From: Isoetes taiwanensis
Taxonomy: Eukaryota > Streptophyta > Lycopodiopsida > Isoetales > Isoetaceae
Direction: 5' to 3'
DNA length: 64,000 bases
Assembly (NCBI GenBank): GCA_021234155.1
Contig: JAJEKV010000383.1
Span: 1-64,000, forward strand
In this document: in pieces, positions 1 to 13,300 of the stretch
Position numbering within the stretch: position 1 is the stretch's first letter
Layout: each line of letters starts with the position of its first letter
Position numbers and translations under genes: made by a program
Notes under the pieces: model-generated
Told to the model about the DNA's origin: nothing
What the model saw: only the letters and a program-made list of their open reading frames with translations
The model's database searches: none

Positions 1-329
1 TGGACAGAGTCACGAAAATAAGCACCTATATTAGGTAAGTAGCCTAATGCCCATGTTTTGTTACAATTATTTTTTGGTTAGCTATTGGATTGACAAAGTA
101 CAGTGCTATGATTAGCCCCATACTGATAATTAACCTTTTCAATCCTTCTCTGCTATAACTTAATTTTAGCATTTTACATGATGCAAACCATCCTTACCCA
201 TATAATTTTATGTTTCAAGGGACCTTGAAGCTGATGCTACTATTATCTTCCTTTATAGGGATCCTCAGATCCTTAAAACCCATCCGTTAAGCTATTTCTT
301 CGACAAATCATTTCCCACATTGCATAACC

Positions 330-957
330 AAACAGCTTTGTTTTTTTGCCCTCCTCCTTCTTCTCCCCATTCTTGCCTCTGTTTTTCTTTCTAGGGATAT
401 GGAAATAGCCACAAAAGCATGATCTTAGTACCAGCTGTTCTCGGGGCTTCTGATGTCCTCATGTCTTACTTGGATCTTGCACAAGAAAAAAAGCATTGTT
501 GGCTCTGAAACAGGGGATAAATGAAAACAAAGTTGGCCATCTTTGCAACATGGAAAAAACTCAGACCCTTCATGCAAAATGGGTGGGAATTTGATCTGCA
601 CCAATGAAGCAGTAACAAGCCTTTATTTGCATTCTAAGAATTCAAGTTTTTTCTTCTCTCAAGTTCCTCAATCTCAGTGACAACAATCTTTTCAGACCCT
701 CTTTTTGCAGCATAGTCCAGTATTACAAAGCTTCCAAGTACTAGATATTGGAGCCAATCTATTTTCGTTCTTATTTAACAGGTTTTGTAGCTTCAAAGAG
801 CTATAATATTTCAGCTCAACATGACAATAACTTTGCTCCTCTGCCAGAGGAGCTAGATGAGCTACCCTATTTAGAAGTTCTTGATCTTGCAGGAAGTTAT
901 TTCAGCGAGTATTCCGTTGTCTGGCATTATTTCAAAGGAAGAAGGATGCAGCTTTGA
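330..957 (+). pseudogene. LRR receptor-like kinase fragment, TDR/PXY-like, broken
   Basis: Broken N-terminal part of a leucine-rich-repeat receptor kinase. At about 330-400 one frame gives a hydrophobic signal-peptide-like run (FALLLLLLPILASVFLS). At 488-640, frame-hopping reading gives ALLALKQGINENK, KWVGI and NEAVTSLYL, the usual cap region before the repeats. At 659-957 repeats follow: LKFLNLSDNNLF, then FQVLDIGANLF, then LPEELDELPYLEVLDLAGSYFS. The last block, with GSYF, is typical of the TDR/PXY clade, which in vascular plants perceives CLE peptides in the cambium (family knowledge). Several frameshifts and an in-frame stop are present, many repeats are missing, and no kinase domain is seen. 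It is therefore a truncated pseudogene. The family call is fairly firm; the exact clade is less so. Confidence 0.7.
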
Positions 958-959
958 AA

Positions 960-3900
960 GGTAAGCCTTCAGACCTCAGACCATCTTATCTTTAAAATGT
1001 CAAATAAGGACTTATCAGTGCTGGAAGCTTGTTTTGTATGTATAACTCTAATGTTTTACTTTTATCTGGATCCTTCATTTGTCTGAAACACTTTTACTTT
1101 GGCTGGGGTGACAGGTTTACCTATGTTTCTTCATATCGTGCTGCAGCAGATGACTTTTGTGACATTGTGCAGCGTAATAAACAAAGGTTGTAGCGTTTTA
1201 TGTGAATTTTGAAGCTTGAAGGATATTGTGCTCTATAGATGAAGATTTGTTAAAGGTTGCTCTAAGCATAACTTATTCCAGTTACACAAACCCCAATAAG
1301 ATGGGAAATGGTGTTTTCAATTCACAGCACCCTCGAGGAAACTATGCTTAACTTTGGCTTTAATTACAAGGGTCTCCGTTTGCAGGAATGAACATCAGCT
1401 AACCAGCTCTTTTTTTATTTCTTCAAAACAAAAAATAACATAGGTTTTTTTTCAAATGTTGACTTTCAGTTCATACCATACCTTATGGTCATAACTTTTT
1501 ATAGCTGTTATCTCAGGGCAGATTTGTTTTTGTGGGGTAGCACATTCCTTTCTGAGGAAAAAGTGAAGATAGGGACAAACTGCTTCAAATTGAAAATCTG
1601 TATAGGTATGCCTTTTTCCCTTTTCTTGATGTAACAAAAGCATTGGATTTTGATTGGATTTTGCTTCATCATAGATCCTTTTGCATAATTAACTTGTGAT
1701 TCCTAGAATTTGAAGCATCCTTTTCTATCTCTGGTCTTATATTAGTCTTTGATTTTTTCTTTTACTATGAAATACCAAAGTTAAACATGTTAAGGAAAAA
1801 CAAAGAAAAATGTACAAATGATGATGTGGTATGTCAAGCTATTGAGATCTTGACATGCAGATGCATGATATTAATTTGTATAAAACATATGCATATAGGC
1901 GTTCTCAACTGACTAGCACATGTCTCATTTTGAATCAATGCAAGTAAGGGAATATTAAAAATTTCACCAATCATTAAGATGGCCACATTCCTTTTAATTT
2001 CTCCAGTGATGAGCTTTAGAAGGTATTTTAATTCCACCTCTTTGCCAATGCTGCTAAATTTCATTATCATCAGGGTTAAATGGCTGCTCCTTGAAAACAA
2101 AAGAAACCTTGAGGTGATGAGTGGCATACAGGTAGAAAGTTTGATGCTTGAGACCCGATTCATGCCACCACATGCGGTTGCAGCTCATCATCATGCCTTG
2201 TTGCATAAGGTACTACAGCTATGCTCTTTTGCATTATATTTACTCAATCTATGAGATTTCCTTGTCTTTGTGTCTTAGGCAAGTTGCAAACTACTTGCAA
2301 GTAAGGAAGGTTGGCGTCCAACATTTGATTTCTACAATGATGTAATTATTATTGCACTCTTGCATCTTTCCAAGGTATTTTTGCAAAATGTTCTTGAAAC
2401 AGGTTTTTCAAAGTGGGCTCATGTGCCCTTGTATTTGTCTACATGAAAAGGATAGGGGAAAATGTTGGCATTTTGCTTCTGCAGTCCACTGGTTAGGATT
2501 CAAAGAAAATTTTAACTCCACAATTTAACTTAACAGAAGGTTATAAGGAACGTCCACAAGGTGTTAACAATGAAATCATAGTACCAAAGTAGTTTGTGAA
2601 TTCAGGTATTGAGATAACTTTAGATAAGGGAGAGAGCATTGGACAATCCCTCTTAACATTCAAATATGCATTTTTTTTTTTTTAAGCTTATTACCATGAT
2701 TGAAAAAGTTTGAAAAGTTAATGTTGTACAAGAAATTCATTCGCGGCAATCCTTACATAAACATTTTTGGTTTTCAAACATGTGGGGTTATATCCACTAT
2801 TAGCATTTAATGTTTGATAATGCAATGCATGTGGAACTTTGTGAAGCAAATTGTGAAGCATTCGAGATTCTTGAAGATCAAGGCAATTCATGATATATAG
2901 CAAAGTCGGGACCCATGGTTGTACTTGTGGCGGAGGAAAAAGAAATGTAATATCTTAGGTGCAAATCTAAAAAATGCCCTTATATTTTTAGGCTATTTGT
3001 TAGGAATGCCTTCAAATTGCTTATGACGTGCGGGCTACATTTAAAAGTGATATCTGTTAGGAGTTTCGTGCCACCCCGTTATTGATAAAGAGCAGCGGCG
3101 TGACAGCAGGTTGATCCTCACCAATCCTTCCTTTTGGTACCCCAAGCTTGCAAGAACACAAAGCCAAATGTTAGCTTTTTGTGAATATCAAAAACAATGA
3201 CCTCGATGAGATTTCTTTGCCCACAATCTTATGCCCCCTATTTGGGTCCAGTTCATTTTCCAAGCCATCATAGATGGAGGGATATTTGCCACATCAAACA
3301 ACTAGTATTAGGTTAGAACAAATGTTCATCTCTACTCAACATCAAATAAGCTCTCAAACATCTCCTTGAAACCCTTAGAAACAAAAGCGTAAGCACAAAT
3401 TTGGACAAGCAATGTCGAAGCAATTTCGTTTCGACACCCAAATTTTTTAACCCACAAAGGGCCAAATCGTGGATGGGATATTGCAACTTGGCTTCATAAA
3501 CAATGTCTTTAAACCAAGGTAGATCCAACATTTCTTTCTATCACATTAAGCACAACAAATACAATTCAATTTATCTACTTTTTGCCCTAATTTATTTATG
3601 CCTTTTATTTTCTATAGCCCCAGCAGTGCCTTTTGCTAGTTTTAAATTTTTTAACCGATATATAAGGTTAACTCATATGTAAAATCTAATCCTTCATTGT
3701 AAAAATGTAATCCTTCATTGTAAAATGTATTTGAACTGGAAATTATAAGGTTAACTATTCATAATAGAAACTTGCATGCTACAACATGTTTCATTCGAGA
3801 AGAAAAACTCAACGATTTACTCGAAACAAAAAAAAAAAGCAGATGAAATTTTTAAGAAGCTATGCTTGCTTTCATAAGCATCATCTGCTTCCTCTGCCTC

Positions 3901-4300
3901 GAGCAAGATCGTTGAGCTTCTCTTCTTCGATTAAACCTGCTATAGACATCCATCTTAAAATTAAATCAGAACTAACCTTGAATTCTGAGGCCTTTGTTGA
4001 ACGTATACAGTTCCGATGTTCTTTGTAGCCTCTGCTACAGATGCTTTTTTTCCATGTAGAGAAAAAAAAGAGCAGAGTAACCATCATTCAATTAAATTGG
4101 GATTATGTCTTAATTTTGGGACAAATTTCATATTGCATGTTTTTAGTAGCATATTCAAATTCACACATTTCACCTCAAAATTATGGCGTAATATCATGTT
4201 ATTTACAAAATAGTCAATATTTCACAATATAGCACCATATCATAAAAGCGTGATAACAAAACTTACATAGTTATTCAACTTTCTTCAAGCACCCCAATGA
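960..4300. other. AT-rich DNA without a recognised gene
   Basis: No protein family recognised on either strand. An open frame on the minus strand at 3313-3531 is not matched to anything I know. A short tandem duplication of TAATCCTTCATTGTAAAA lies near 3690-3725, and a poly-T run near 2670. Confidence 0.4.
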
Positions 4301-4359
4301 TATCATAGCCTTCTTCGACATCACGGTATTGTAATTCTCGCATTTCTATTTGGAATAGT

Positions 4360-7330
4360 GTTTGGAGTCTATGAGTACAAAACACTTTCATAGTCTAGCC
4401 AAAGATCGGGATCACTCGGTTTCTCCTCCATCTCTTTGTCCAACAATCGAGTACCTTTTTCTTTATCCGTCGTTGGTCAAGCGATGCCTTTGGACACCAC
4501 CATTCCACAGCACATGGTTGAAGTTAATATTACCTTCTTCTTTGCAAGTATCGGAGATAGTGAACCCCAACCACTTTGGATATGTATCTAAATCTGCTGG
4601 CTTTACTACCACAAATTGGTGGCATTCAAAGTCGATTGGAAGGTTCATAAGCATCCATGCCTAGAAACTTTGGCCTCTTGTTCTTAGGACCAACATAGTG
4701 TTTGTCGAGAAGGAGGAGGAGCATATATTGCTACAAGATGCTACTACGGTGTCATCAACATCCTCATTTTTGCTAAGGTCTTCCACCTAGTTTTAGGCAA
4801 CTACCCTTCTTTCAATTCATCGAGGATGTGTCTATCTCCCCAGCGGGTTAATCACCTTCTTCGATGTAAGCCACCAAGGCACGGTTGGTGTCATCACGGA
4901 TTGGTTTGCCAATGCTTTATATAGTCTTGGATTCCTTCCTTAGTCAATCCCAATTGCTTCACTTCTTGGTGGGTTTTGGAGCTTTTTGGTTGACCTGGAG
5001 GTATCATAGGCTTGCCATTCTCATCTCGCCATATTTCCTCCCTCCTCTACACTCATCCTCACGAAGGTCTCATCTTCCATTGGAAGATTGGAATCCCATC
5101 TCTCACCCAAAAAAGTGAGCTGCGGAGGCTTGGAATGACCTTCAAGATCAATGTAACCATCCACAAAGCTCTTCCAATCGGGCACTTCTTCTATGAGAAG
5201 CTATAGGGTTTGGAGTAGTGCATTCATGCAAGATTTCCATTAGCCTAGGAAAGTTGGTCCTTGTCTGGCTGCTTTAGTATACAACTATATTTGCCAAATA
5301 ATGCATCCACATCCTCATGGGTATGCCGGGCATAGGAAACCCTAAATTAACTCTTTCAAATATCCCCATTTGTTAAGTAGGATAGGAAAGAAAACATCCA
5401 CTGTTCTTATTTTTGGCCAGCACAATTATCAAGTTGCAAGAGAAACCTTTTGGGTAGATCTTGAGGTCTATGCGATGAAGTTGAAGCTCCAACATGTTCA
5501 TTAGACCCATGCTTCCTAAACCTTGCCTTGCTGAACTTTTCAATATTGTTAGGGTTTCCATCTAACAATGCTCTATGTAGTGCACTGGCTAGTTGTAGGG
5601 TCTGGAGGGTGACCATTGTATCCATTTTCATAGTTTCTCAAACACCTCATGATACTCCCAATATGAAAATCTGGACCATCACTCCACAACTCAAACTAAA
5701 ATGGCCATAGTAGGTTTGTTCTGCCCATGCAAAGATTGCCCCAGTCATTGAGATCTGTGGGGTATGATCTTCCACATGACTTTGGTATGTACTTGAATTG
5801 TGGAAGACAAGTCTTTTGCTGGTCCATCTTGTCATGTATAATACATAAATAGTTATTGGGTTCCAATGCGGATAAAGTCCTCCACATCCAATAACATGAT
5901 CTACATGATAGTTGGTCAGTCATATGGTCCTTCATATGCTCCCTTATCCTAGCCCTTTGACTAGGTTGCAGTCTTATCAAGAGTCTCCTTCAACTTAGCA
6001 CATAAATTGCACTTTGCAAAGTTGTTTTGAAGTTGCTATGGTGACATGATTGAAATACTTCTTCCATAACCTACTAAAGCTAGGTTGGGATATTGGAAGA
6101 ATTCCCAATTCTCAGTAGAATTCACTTCTTCAAAATACTCTTTTGAGTACAATGTGATGGCAACCTTTTTCTCAACAATTTGCTCTTCCCTTTTCATCCC
6201 TTACGCTTTTTGTGTGGCATAGACTGCATTGAAATCAATATATTTTTCAAATATCTCCTGGCGACAAAGGTCCTATTTGTTGGTCTCAACAAATCATTAT
6301 TTCCATGTAAAGCAATCTGTTTCCCCTCTGCCTATTTTTTTGCCAATTATGCCATGAAAGCCATGCTTTTTATCGCCTAGGAAAGGGTATCTTTTTTTGT
6401 TTGGGTTTCTTTCATCACGAAGTGCATGCTTTCGAAGATTGTGTACATGTAGGTCCTCCCTCTCATCAGGTGTACTCTTGAAAGTGGCTCTTGCTTCCAC
6501 CAATTGTTCTATTGTAAAGAATTGCATACAAGCACTCAACAACAATCTGAGCCTCTAACCTTCACCATTGTCTCATGTTTGGTGTCACTAATCAACTTGG
6601 CTCTTAGCTGGGATAATGTCGGCAAGCGATACTTCTCCCCTTTTTGCCCTAGGTTTTAGGTTCCAGCGCCAATGGATCAATATCAAGACAATCATTGTCC
6701 CAACAACCTCGGGCTACGGAAAAATATAATCCTCCACAAATTGAACACTACTTATAGGCCATGCCATGATGCAAGGAACCTCAATTGCTTGACACAACCA
6801 AAACATTCCTTGTCACCCAAACCTTTACCTTTCAGGTTGTCTTCCAACATCAAGGGGAATTGCAATACCAATATTGTCTTCCCTAGCCTTTCATCATTAA
6901 ACTTGACTTGACCCGGGATCTGCTAGCACAATGACTCCTTGGCCTACTATTTCCTTGTTGCACTTGTGCATGATTCTCACCTTCTTGTTCCTCCATTGCA
7001 CCCTACTATAGAGGACTAATGGTTTTCTTCAACATTTTTGCTAGGAGTTGGTTTTTTCATTGATATTGCTCTTTTCAATATGTTTGCACACCATCTTGAG
7101 TTGGAGGCACCATTGACCTAGGCAAATTGCACCATTTTTTAGTCAATGAGTAGGGAAAAATTATTACACCATAAGATAAAAAATGCGTACATTTATGGAA
7201 TATGTAGAGGTAAATCAAATTTTTTTAAAAATAAGAAATTCCTTGGAAATAGGTTGAATATAAATAACAATGGGTGTAAGCGAAATCATTTAAAACAAAA
7301 TTTTTAAGTGGCAACAACAAGGAAATGACA
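4360..7330 (-). mobile_element. Decayed DNA transposon with RNase H-like (DUF7869-like) transposase
   Basis: Read on the minus strand, this is a relic of a large plant transposase ORF. In order: an N-terminal part at about 7150-6700 (GVIVLADP-type block); a core at about 5980-5690 with WRTLSALEPNNYLCIIHDKMD and TCLPQFKYIPKS; at 5460-5410 FLLQLDNCAGQK; near 5320 a GxPxHPHEDVDALFG-like block (first His lost here); and at 4654-4463 FVVVKPADLDTYPKWLGF, an accessory domain usual after this core. The spaced IHDKMD, LQLDN and HxHEDxDA motifs fit the acidic and His positions of the RNase H-like family that Pfam calls DUF7869, found in plant and animal mobile elements (recalled, not searched). Several frameshifts break it. 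No clear terminal inverted repeats were found. Its first part is repeated, inverted, at 57.7-58.3 kb. Confidence 0.62.
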
Positions 7331-7424
7331 TTTATACAAATATATCAAATTTTAATTATCGAAAATTTGGATATATGATTCTGAAAAAAGACATATATAA
7401 CTGATAGGCGTGAGAATTTATTAT

Positions 7425-7560
7425 CATAATAATATACCTAGATGATATAGCTGGCCGGGAATTTAAATGCACTGGCGTGTTATTTGAGGCAATCAATTAT
7501 TCCGCTAATTTCTAATTAACCTTATATAAATCCGGTTCACGCTCTCAAGACCCTCCATTA
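7425..7560 (+). repeat. TATA-bearing dispersed repeat, copy 1
   Basis: Contains GCAATCAATTATTCCGCTAA, then TTATATAAATCC and GCTCTCAAG. The same order occurs at 8505-8710 (plus) and, inverted, at 41800-42010. TATATAAATCC looks like a TATA box. It adjoins the 5' side of the DUF7869-like element but points away from it. Confidence 0.5.
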
Positions 7561-8504
7561 CGTCCAATTTTTTTTTCTGCCTTGCCATGGGCGTTATTCG
7601 ATGTTCGACCTTCGCCGAAGAAGAACCGGGGTCTCCTCAAAGAGAGGCGTCCCGGGTTGAAAACACCCTCAATCCCCTTCCCCCCCTCCAATTGATTTTT
7701 TCTTTCCCAATTCTCCTCGATAGAAGGAGGAAGGAGTTAGGGAGGAAGAGGAGGAGTTGGATTCTCAATCAACAGCACACATGTTTGCTCTGAGGGGGTT
7801 GGCTTGACCACGAAGCGAGAGAATGAAATCTCTGAAGAAGTCCGGAGGAGAAGGAGGAGGAGGAGGAGGAGGAAAGGTCGGAAGAAGATCGACAGACCGA
7901 CCAATTTTTAGAATGGTTGAAGAGATGAACGGGTTTGCATGTCTGCTTTTTTTTTTTTTTGCACCTTTCTTTCTTTTCTAACACCTTTCTTTCTTCTTTT
8001 ATTTGGAACATGGAAGATCAATGATCTGCGAGATCTCAGGCCCCATTTTTTTTTGTTTCTTCTTGAAGTTTTGGACCGCCTCGGGCATTTTTTTGTAATT
8101 TTTGTGAAAAGCCTTGGGCATTTGCTTACAAGCCTTAGGGCATCTGTACATATAACTCTTATGAATGAAATCAAACAAGGTTTCTTCATAAAATTTTCTT
8201 CAAGCGGTGTTCTTGAATATTTTACGTACATAAAATTATTTGAATTAAATCAATTTGTTTTCTCCAATTATTTTGTCTCTCCAAGCTGTTTTCTCTAAAA
8301 TTTTGTCTACGCATTTGTCTCAACAAAGTCTAAGGAACACTATAAATCAACCACATGAGAAATCTCTGATTCATCACAATAACCATAGGAAATTTTTCTA
8401 TCACGACCTAAAACAAGTCCCAACCCTACAAGTCATTTTTTTAGCCTTGATAATTTTGCCTTTAAAATCATTTTTAATTTAGCCTATATAAAATTTCTAA
8501 ATTC

Positions 8505-8960
8505 TATTTTTTGAATGCAATAAATGGAATAAAATCTAGTGAAATTTATTACATAAATGCAATATTCTCCATATATACCATATACATGTCATGTGTGTAG
8601 GGAGGAAGGCCGATGCATGATGTTAATCAAGCAATCAATTATTCCGCTAACTTATTTCTAATTATGCCTATATAAATCCATTTCCGCTCTCAAAGTTCCT
8701 ACATTTTTCTTCCCTTCCTTCATACGATTTCTTGGGTTCAGGTTATGGCGTGTTTTGGATCAGCCCTCCTAAAAATCTTGGTGGCGATTTATTTTGAGCA
8801 ATGTTAGATGTTTGGTTCGGCAATTTCTAACTTACTAAAGACTCAGTCTTTTTGTTGTAACATCGTAGCGCGGAGGACATGGAGGCTCGAAATTAAAACC
8901 AAAAAGCGAGGGCTAAGTGCGAATCCAAAAGCCTGGAATTGGAAAACCAAAAGCAAAGTC
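8505..8960 (+). repeat. TATA-bearing dispersed repeat, copy 2 (longest)
   Basis: Shares CAATCAATTATTCCGCTAA and CTATATAAATCC with copy 1. It extends further, with ATATTCTCCATATATACCAT upstream and TTCGGCAATTTCTAA downstream. Both outer blocks recur in inverted orientation at 41560-42010, so the unit is at least about 450 bp. Function unknown; a non-autonomous element or duplicated promoter is possible. Confidence 0.5.
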
Positions 8961-9419
8961 CTCGTTCTTGAGAATCCTTCCAGCCTCGGAACTCAGATTG
9001 TTTTCATTTGGTTTTTTTGCATCTCAATGGCGGGTTTAATCCAGTGCTTTCGGCGGGGAGGAAGCGGATGATGTTTTATGAAAACGAGAATAATTTTTTA
9101 TAAACCATGCAGCTTCTTTTTTGTTTTGAGTAAATTCTTGAGTTTCTATTCTAGATTAATCATGCTATTGCATGCAAGTTTCTATTATGAATAAGTGTAG
9201 TAGAAGCGTAGGAAATCTCAAGATAACATTTGAAGCGTATGGCTGTGCCTGACTGGCAGACCATTTTGCTGGAAAAACTTTATGGATAGTTGATGACGAC
9301 CAAGGCGGGCATTTAAGAAAACTGCTGGCGCATTAGAAGAAAAACACCTTGGCCTAAAAGTATTGCTCCCTTACTCCTCCCTATCTCTTGCTACTGTACA
9401 ACATCCATGGAGTTTTAGT

Positions 9420-10080
9420 GGCAATTTCGGGTATGACTCATGCTCACTTTCACAATGACCGTGCGGTACTAATGGGTGCGTGTGGAGCCGCGGCCCGCGG
9501 CTACGCTCCCAAATTCCGATGCGATGGCGCCACGATGCGCCGGTCATTTTGATCCGTGACTTTCAATTTCAAAATAAGGCTAGCGTTTTCTTGGCGGCCT
9601 TTCGCGTGCCTTTGCAACTCCACGACACTACGCGGCGCCACGATACAATGGCTGTGGCGGGCCACTGCCATTCTCCGGTATGGCGGTGGATGGCAGGAAG
9701 TGAAGTGAAGGCGGCTTTAAAGGGTTTTCGCTGCGTCCATTTCCACCGGGGATGGAAGCAGGCCTTCGGTAGCCAGAGCTTGGCATCCGTTTTCGATTTA
9801 TGGATGCCATTCGGTACATACTTCGCCAACACCTTTTAGCGGTTTGCGGCGCAGCTAACGCCGGCAAAACTTTATCAGCGGGCAGCGGCGGTCTGGATGG
9901 GTGCTGTAAGCATTAATACTGACGCGGACAGTTATAAATACCAGACATACTGTGGCCAGCACAAAAGCAACAGATAGGATGCGAGATGACACATTGCAGA
10001 TTAAATCAACAGAAGTGGGAAAATTGGGGTACAAGAGCAGGTTAATTACATTTTGGCCGGGATAAAATGTAATCAATGAA
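9420..10080. promoter_or_regulatory. CpG-rich stretch followed by a TATA-like box
   Basis: About 9460-9900 is unusually rich in CG dinucleotides compared with its AT-rich surroundings, and GTTATAAATACC follows at about 9930. This is promoter-like composition, but no gene that it would drive is recognised. Open frames on both strands here look like by-products of the GC-rich composition. Confidence 0.25.
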
Positions 10081-10319
10081 AGAACACGGTAGATTGTTTT
10101 TTTTAAAAACTTTCAATGAAAGAAATTCGTGAGGACGGGTTTTTTTTTTGAAAGTGAATCTTAATCATTATTATTTTTATGTCAAGAATATTTGAAACTG
10201 CATTTTGTGTTTTCTTGAAATTCTAAATTTCTCTAGAAAACGCTATTTCGTCACAGCAGTAGAAAAAGCTATTTCTTGAACGGCTTGTTGTATCCGGCGA
10301 CCTTCCGACCTCCGACTAT

Positions 10320-13300
10320 ATGTTACTAGGCGACTCAGGAGATGTCTTCTAAAACGAATGGGAATGAGCGGAGGAGGAAATTGGAAGAGGAATCTCAAAA
10401 CCGGCTCTTCTCAAGTTTCGGAGGATGTTGAAACCCCCTATTCAAGGTATTTAATTTGCCTTACGAATACAGTGTAAGAAAAAAAGATTATGCATTGCAT
10501 GAATTTGAGTTATTTCCTTGCCTTGATTAATATGGTTTGCATGAATTTGAGTTATTATGCTTTGCATGAATTCAAATTAATACCTTGTCAAATACTACGA
10601 TTGTCTATTTTTGGGACATAATTTTGCTCTGTTTTATAGAATATAGTTCTTAGTGGTTTTATGAGGAGGGGTACACACTTATTTAGAATTTGGAGGTTTG
10701 GATGGTTAGAGATAGCAAAGGTGTTCAATGAGATTAAATAGTGAGAAATATGGATTCATAAAGGGCACGTAGCTTAAAATGTGGATGCATATTAATTTAG
10801 CTTCAAATTCACATAGCATGGTATCTGATAAGAGCTACGAACATACCAAGCATGAATTATACTAATTTAGTTCAAATTCACGCCAAAAGCGGTGATCTCT
10901 TATTCTAGAAAATACAATAATCCAATGTTCATCTTCTTTTGCGGTGCCCAAGAGGAAGAAACCCTAATAATTGGGGTCTATTCACAGTAAAAACCAAAGG
11001 TAGACGACCGGTCATGATTACCATATGATCTCACATTAGATGATGAAGGGCCGATTCTTATAGCAACCTTGAGACCTGCGTGCCTCGAAGAGGAAATGGA
11101 CGAGGGGTGCGAGTAATGCGTTGACCTTGCCAAGACAAATGGCAAGCTCGACTTAACTCTCTTCTAGAGGAAAAGGGGAAGACAAGATGACCAAACAAGG
11201 GATCCTAATCTCTTGTGAGGAAAAGGATGACACCAAGCTGCAAATTGCTCTTGGAGATTACACATAAGAAAAAGATCTGCTCGGACTTACTCCTTTGTAG
11301 AGCTCTGCATACAAGGATACGTTCATGAGGGCAGGATGTGAGCGGTGAGACATGTTTTAAGTATGGCTGGCCCACCAAATAGCGATTCGCAATTATCTAT
11401 TTGCCAAGTGGTTACACCATGCGTAGAGGCATGTTCAATAAACCGACACCAAGTCACTATTTGCGACAAGCTAGGGGGTGACTTGAAAGCTTCTAAGAGG
11501 GTCCTAAATCTAGGTAGGGATGTTCTTCTGCGGTTTGCCGAAGGCATGGAGTATACATTTTTGAAAATGAACAGGGGCGAGTGGTAGCGGCTAGAGGCCA
11601 TGAACAAAGGCTGAATAAGTACTCTGGCCCATTATCCAATGGGTCTTAAGGAAACTTTTGCGATCCATGTGAAGTCCCTCATCACATTCACCAAGCTCCA
11701 TTTATGTTAGCGAAGATATGATCAAGACATGCCATGGAGATTGTTCGAGCATGATTAGTAATCGGTCAAATGCCTATGCCGCGGATGTGCTACCTTGGGA
11801 TATGATCTAGAACAAACTGTACATTGTGAATGACGTCGAGGAGCTATTATTAAATGATGATGTTAAATTCGTCATCATCATCGGGCAAGATTCCCGTTGA
11901 GGCACAAAGGCCCTCATCGGCCGAGCCAAGAACAAAAGAGGCCAAACCGTGTTCTACAATCACTATCATTATAGGAGGTGTAGATCTCTTGGATGACAAT
12001 ACTTAACACAGATTTGGCTGAGATTAGTGCAACTTTGAATGAAATGGGGAAGACATTTCTATACAAAAGGTAATTGAATTTGCATTAGGATGTTAGCATT
12101 TTAATCTTTCACATGGCGTGGTTTCAAATGAAACCAATTCATGCAGGCGTGCTTTCAAAGAAACCAAATCACGCCGGGCGTGAAATGTGGCTTTCTTTGG
12201 CATGAATTGGTGATTGGAAAGCGACTGGCGTGATTTGGTTTCTTTGAAACTTGTGCGGCGTGAATTCAAGTCCAGATTAAGCGCTGGCGTGAGTTCATCG
12301 GTATTTAATTCATTTCACGCCCGGTGATGCTTTGGGAATTGATCTTTTCTATTGAAATTGCGGCGTGTTTCTTGTCTCTATACTGATTCAATGCCTGTAC
12401 TTTTGGCGGTCCATCGTGGAGCAAGCTGCGCCCCGCCGATCAACGATGGGTGGAATATGGCTGCCCATTACCCCACGAGGCAGGCCGGGTCAAAGTCACG
12501 AGCTTTCAAGCTCTTTGGGCCCGGACTCTGTCATGGAACAATTATACAGAGAAGAAGAAAGCTGCAAGAAAATCAAAGAAAAAGGTGGTGATGACGTGCG
12601 AGATCCATAAACTCATCTAGCAGGTCAGGCCCAATGGAGTTTCATTATAAGATTGTGTTTTGTAAGGGCGTTATGGCAAAAGTGGAATGAATTACAGGGG
12701 CGGCTTTATGCACAAAAGCTGCCGGATACTATGGGTAGGGTGCCTCTTTGTTGATATAAGCATCTTTGACTTGAATGTGACGGAGATGAGAAAAGATTTC
12801 GGGGGGGCTGAGGCGGCCGAGAACATTTGGGTTTTTAGACCCGATTAGCTTAAGAAGGAAGTCTTATACAAGAAGAGTGCTTTCACTAAGGATAGGATGT
12901 CCTTCATTGAGTCTTTACCAGCCATGAAGGATGTCATGCGTACAATGAAGTGTTTGTAGGAGCTGAGTTACAAAAGCCTATCTGAGGAGGATGTGGCATC
13001 TGAAATTGGATTCTTTGGACAAATACAAGGTCAATGATATTGACATCAAGAAGTTTGTATTCTGGTCAAAGGACTCCCTAAAGAATGGAAGGCTAAAAAT
13101 ACAAAACATAGGAGTCTCTACCCCTAAGGTCTTTGGCCGAGTTGAGAAGAAAAGTGGCCCTTGAAGAAGATTATCGGAGAAGAAGACCATGTCCAAAAGA
13201 TTCGGTCTCCATTGGGTAAAGGTCTCTTGCCAGAATCAACTTCTTGCCTTAAAATATATCACTCTTTGTGTTGGACAAAGAGGGGTGGGAGAGGAGATAT

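Noticed and set aside
3313-3531. 72-residue minus-strand open frame as host exon
   Set aside because: Coding-like composition but no family recognised and no splice signals that settle it.
9480-9867. Overlapping open frames on both strands in GC-rich DNA
   Set aside because: Open frames on both strands with no recognisable motif fit high GC content, not a gene.
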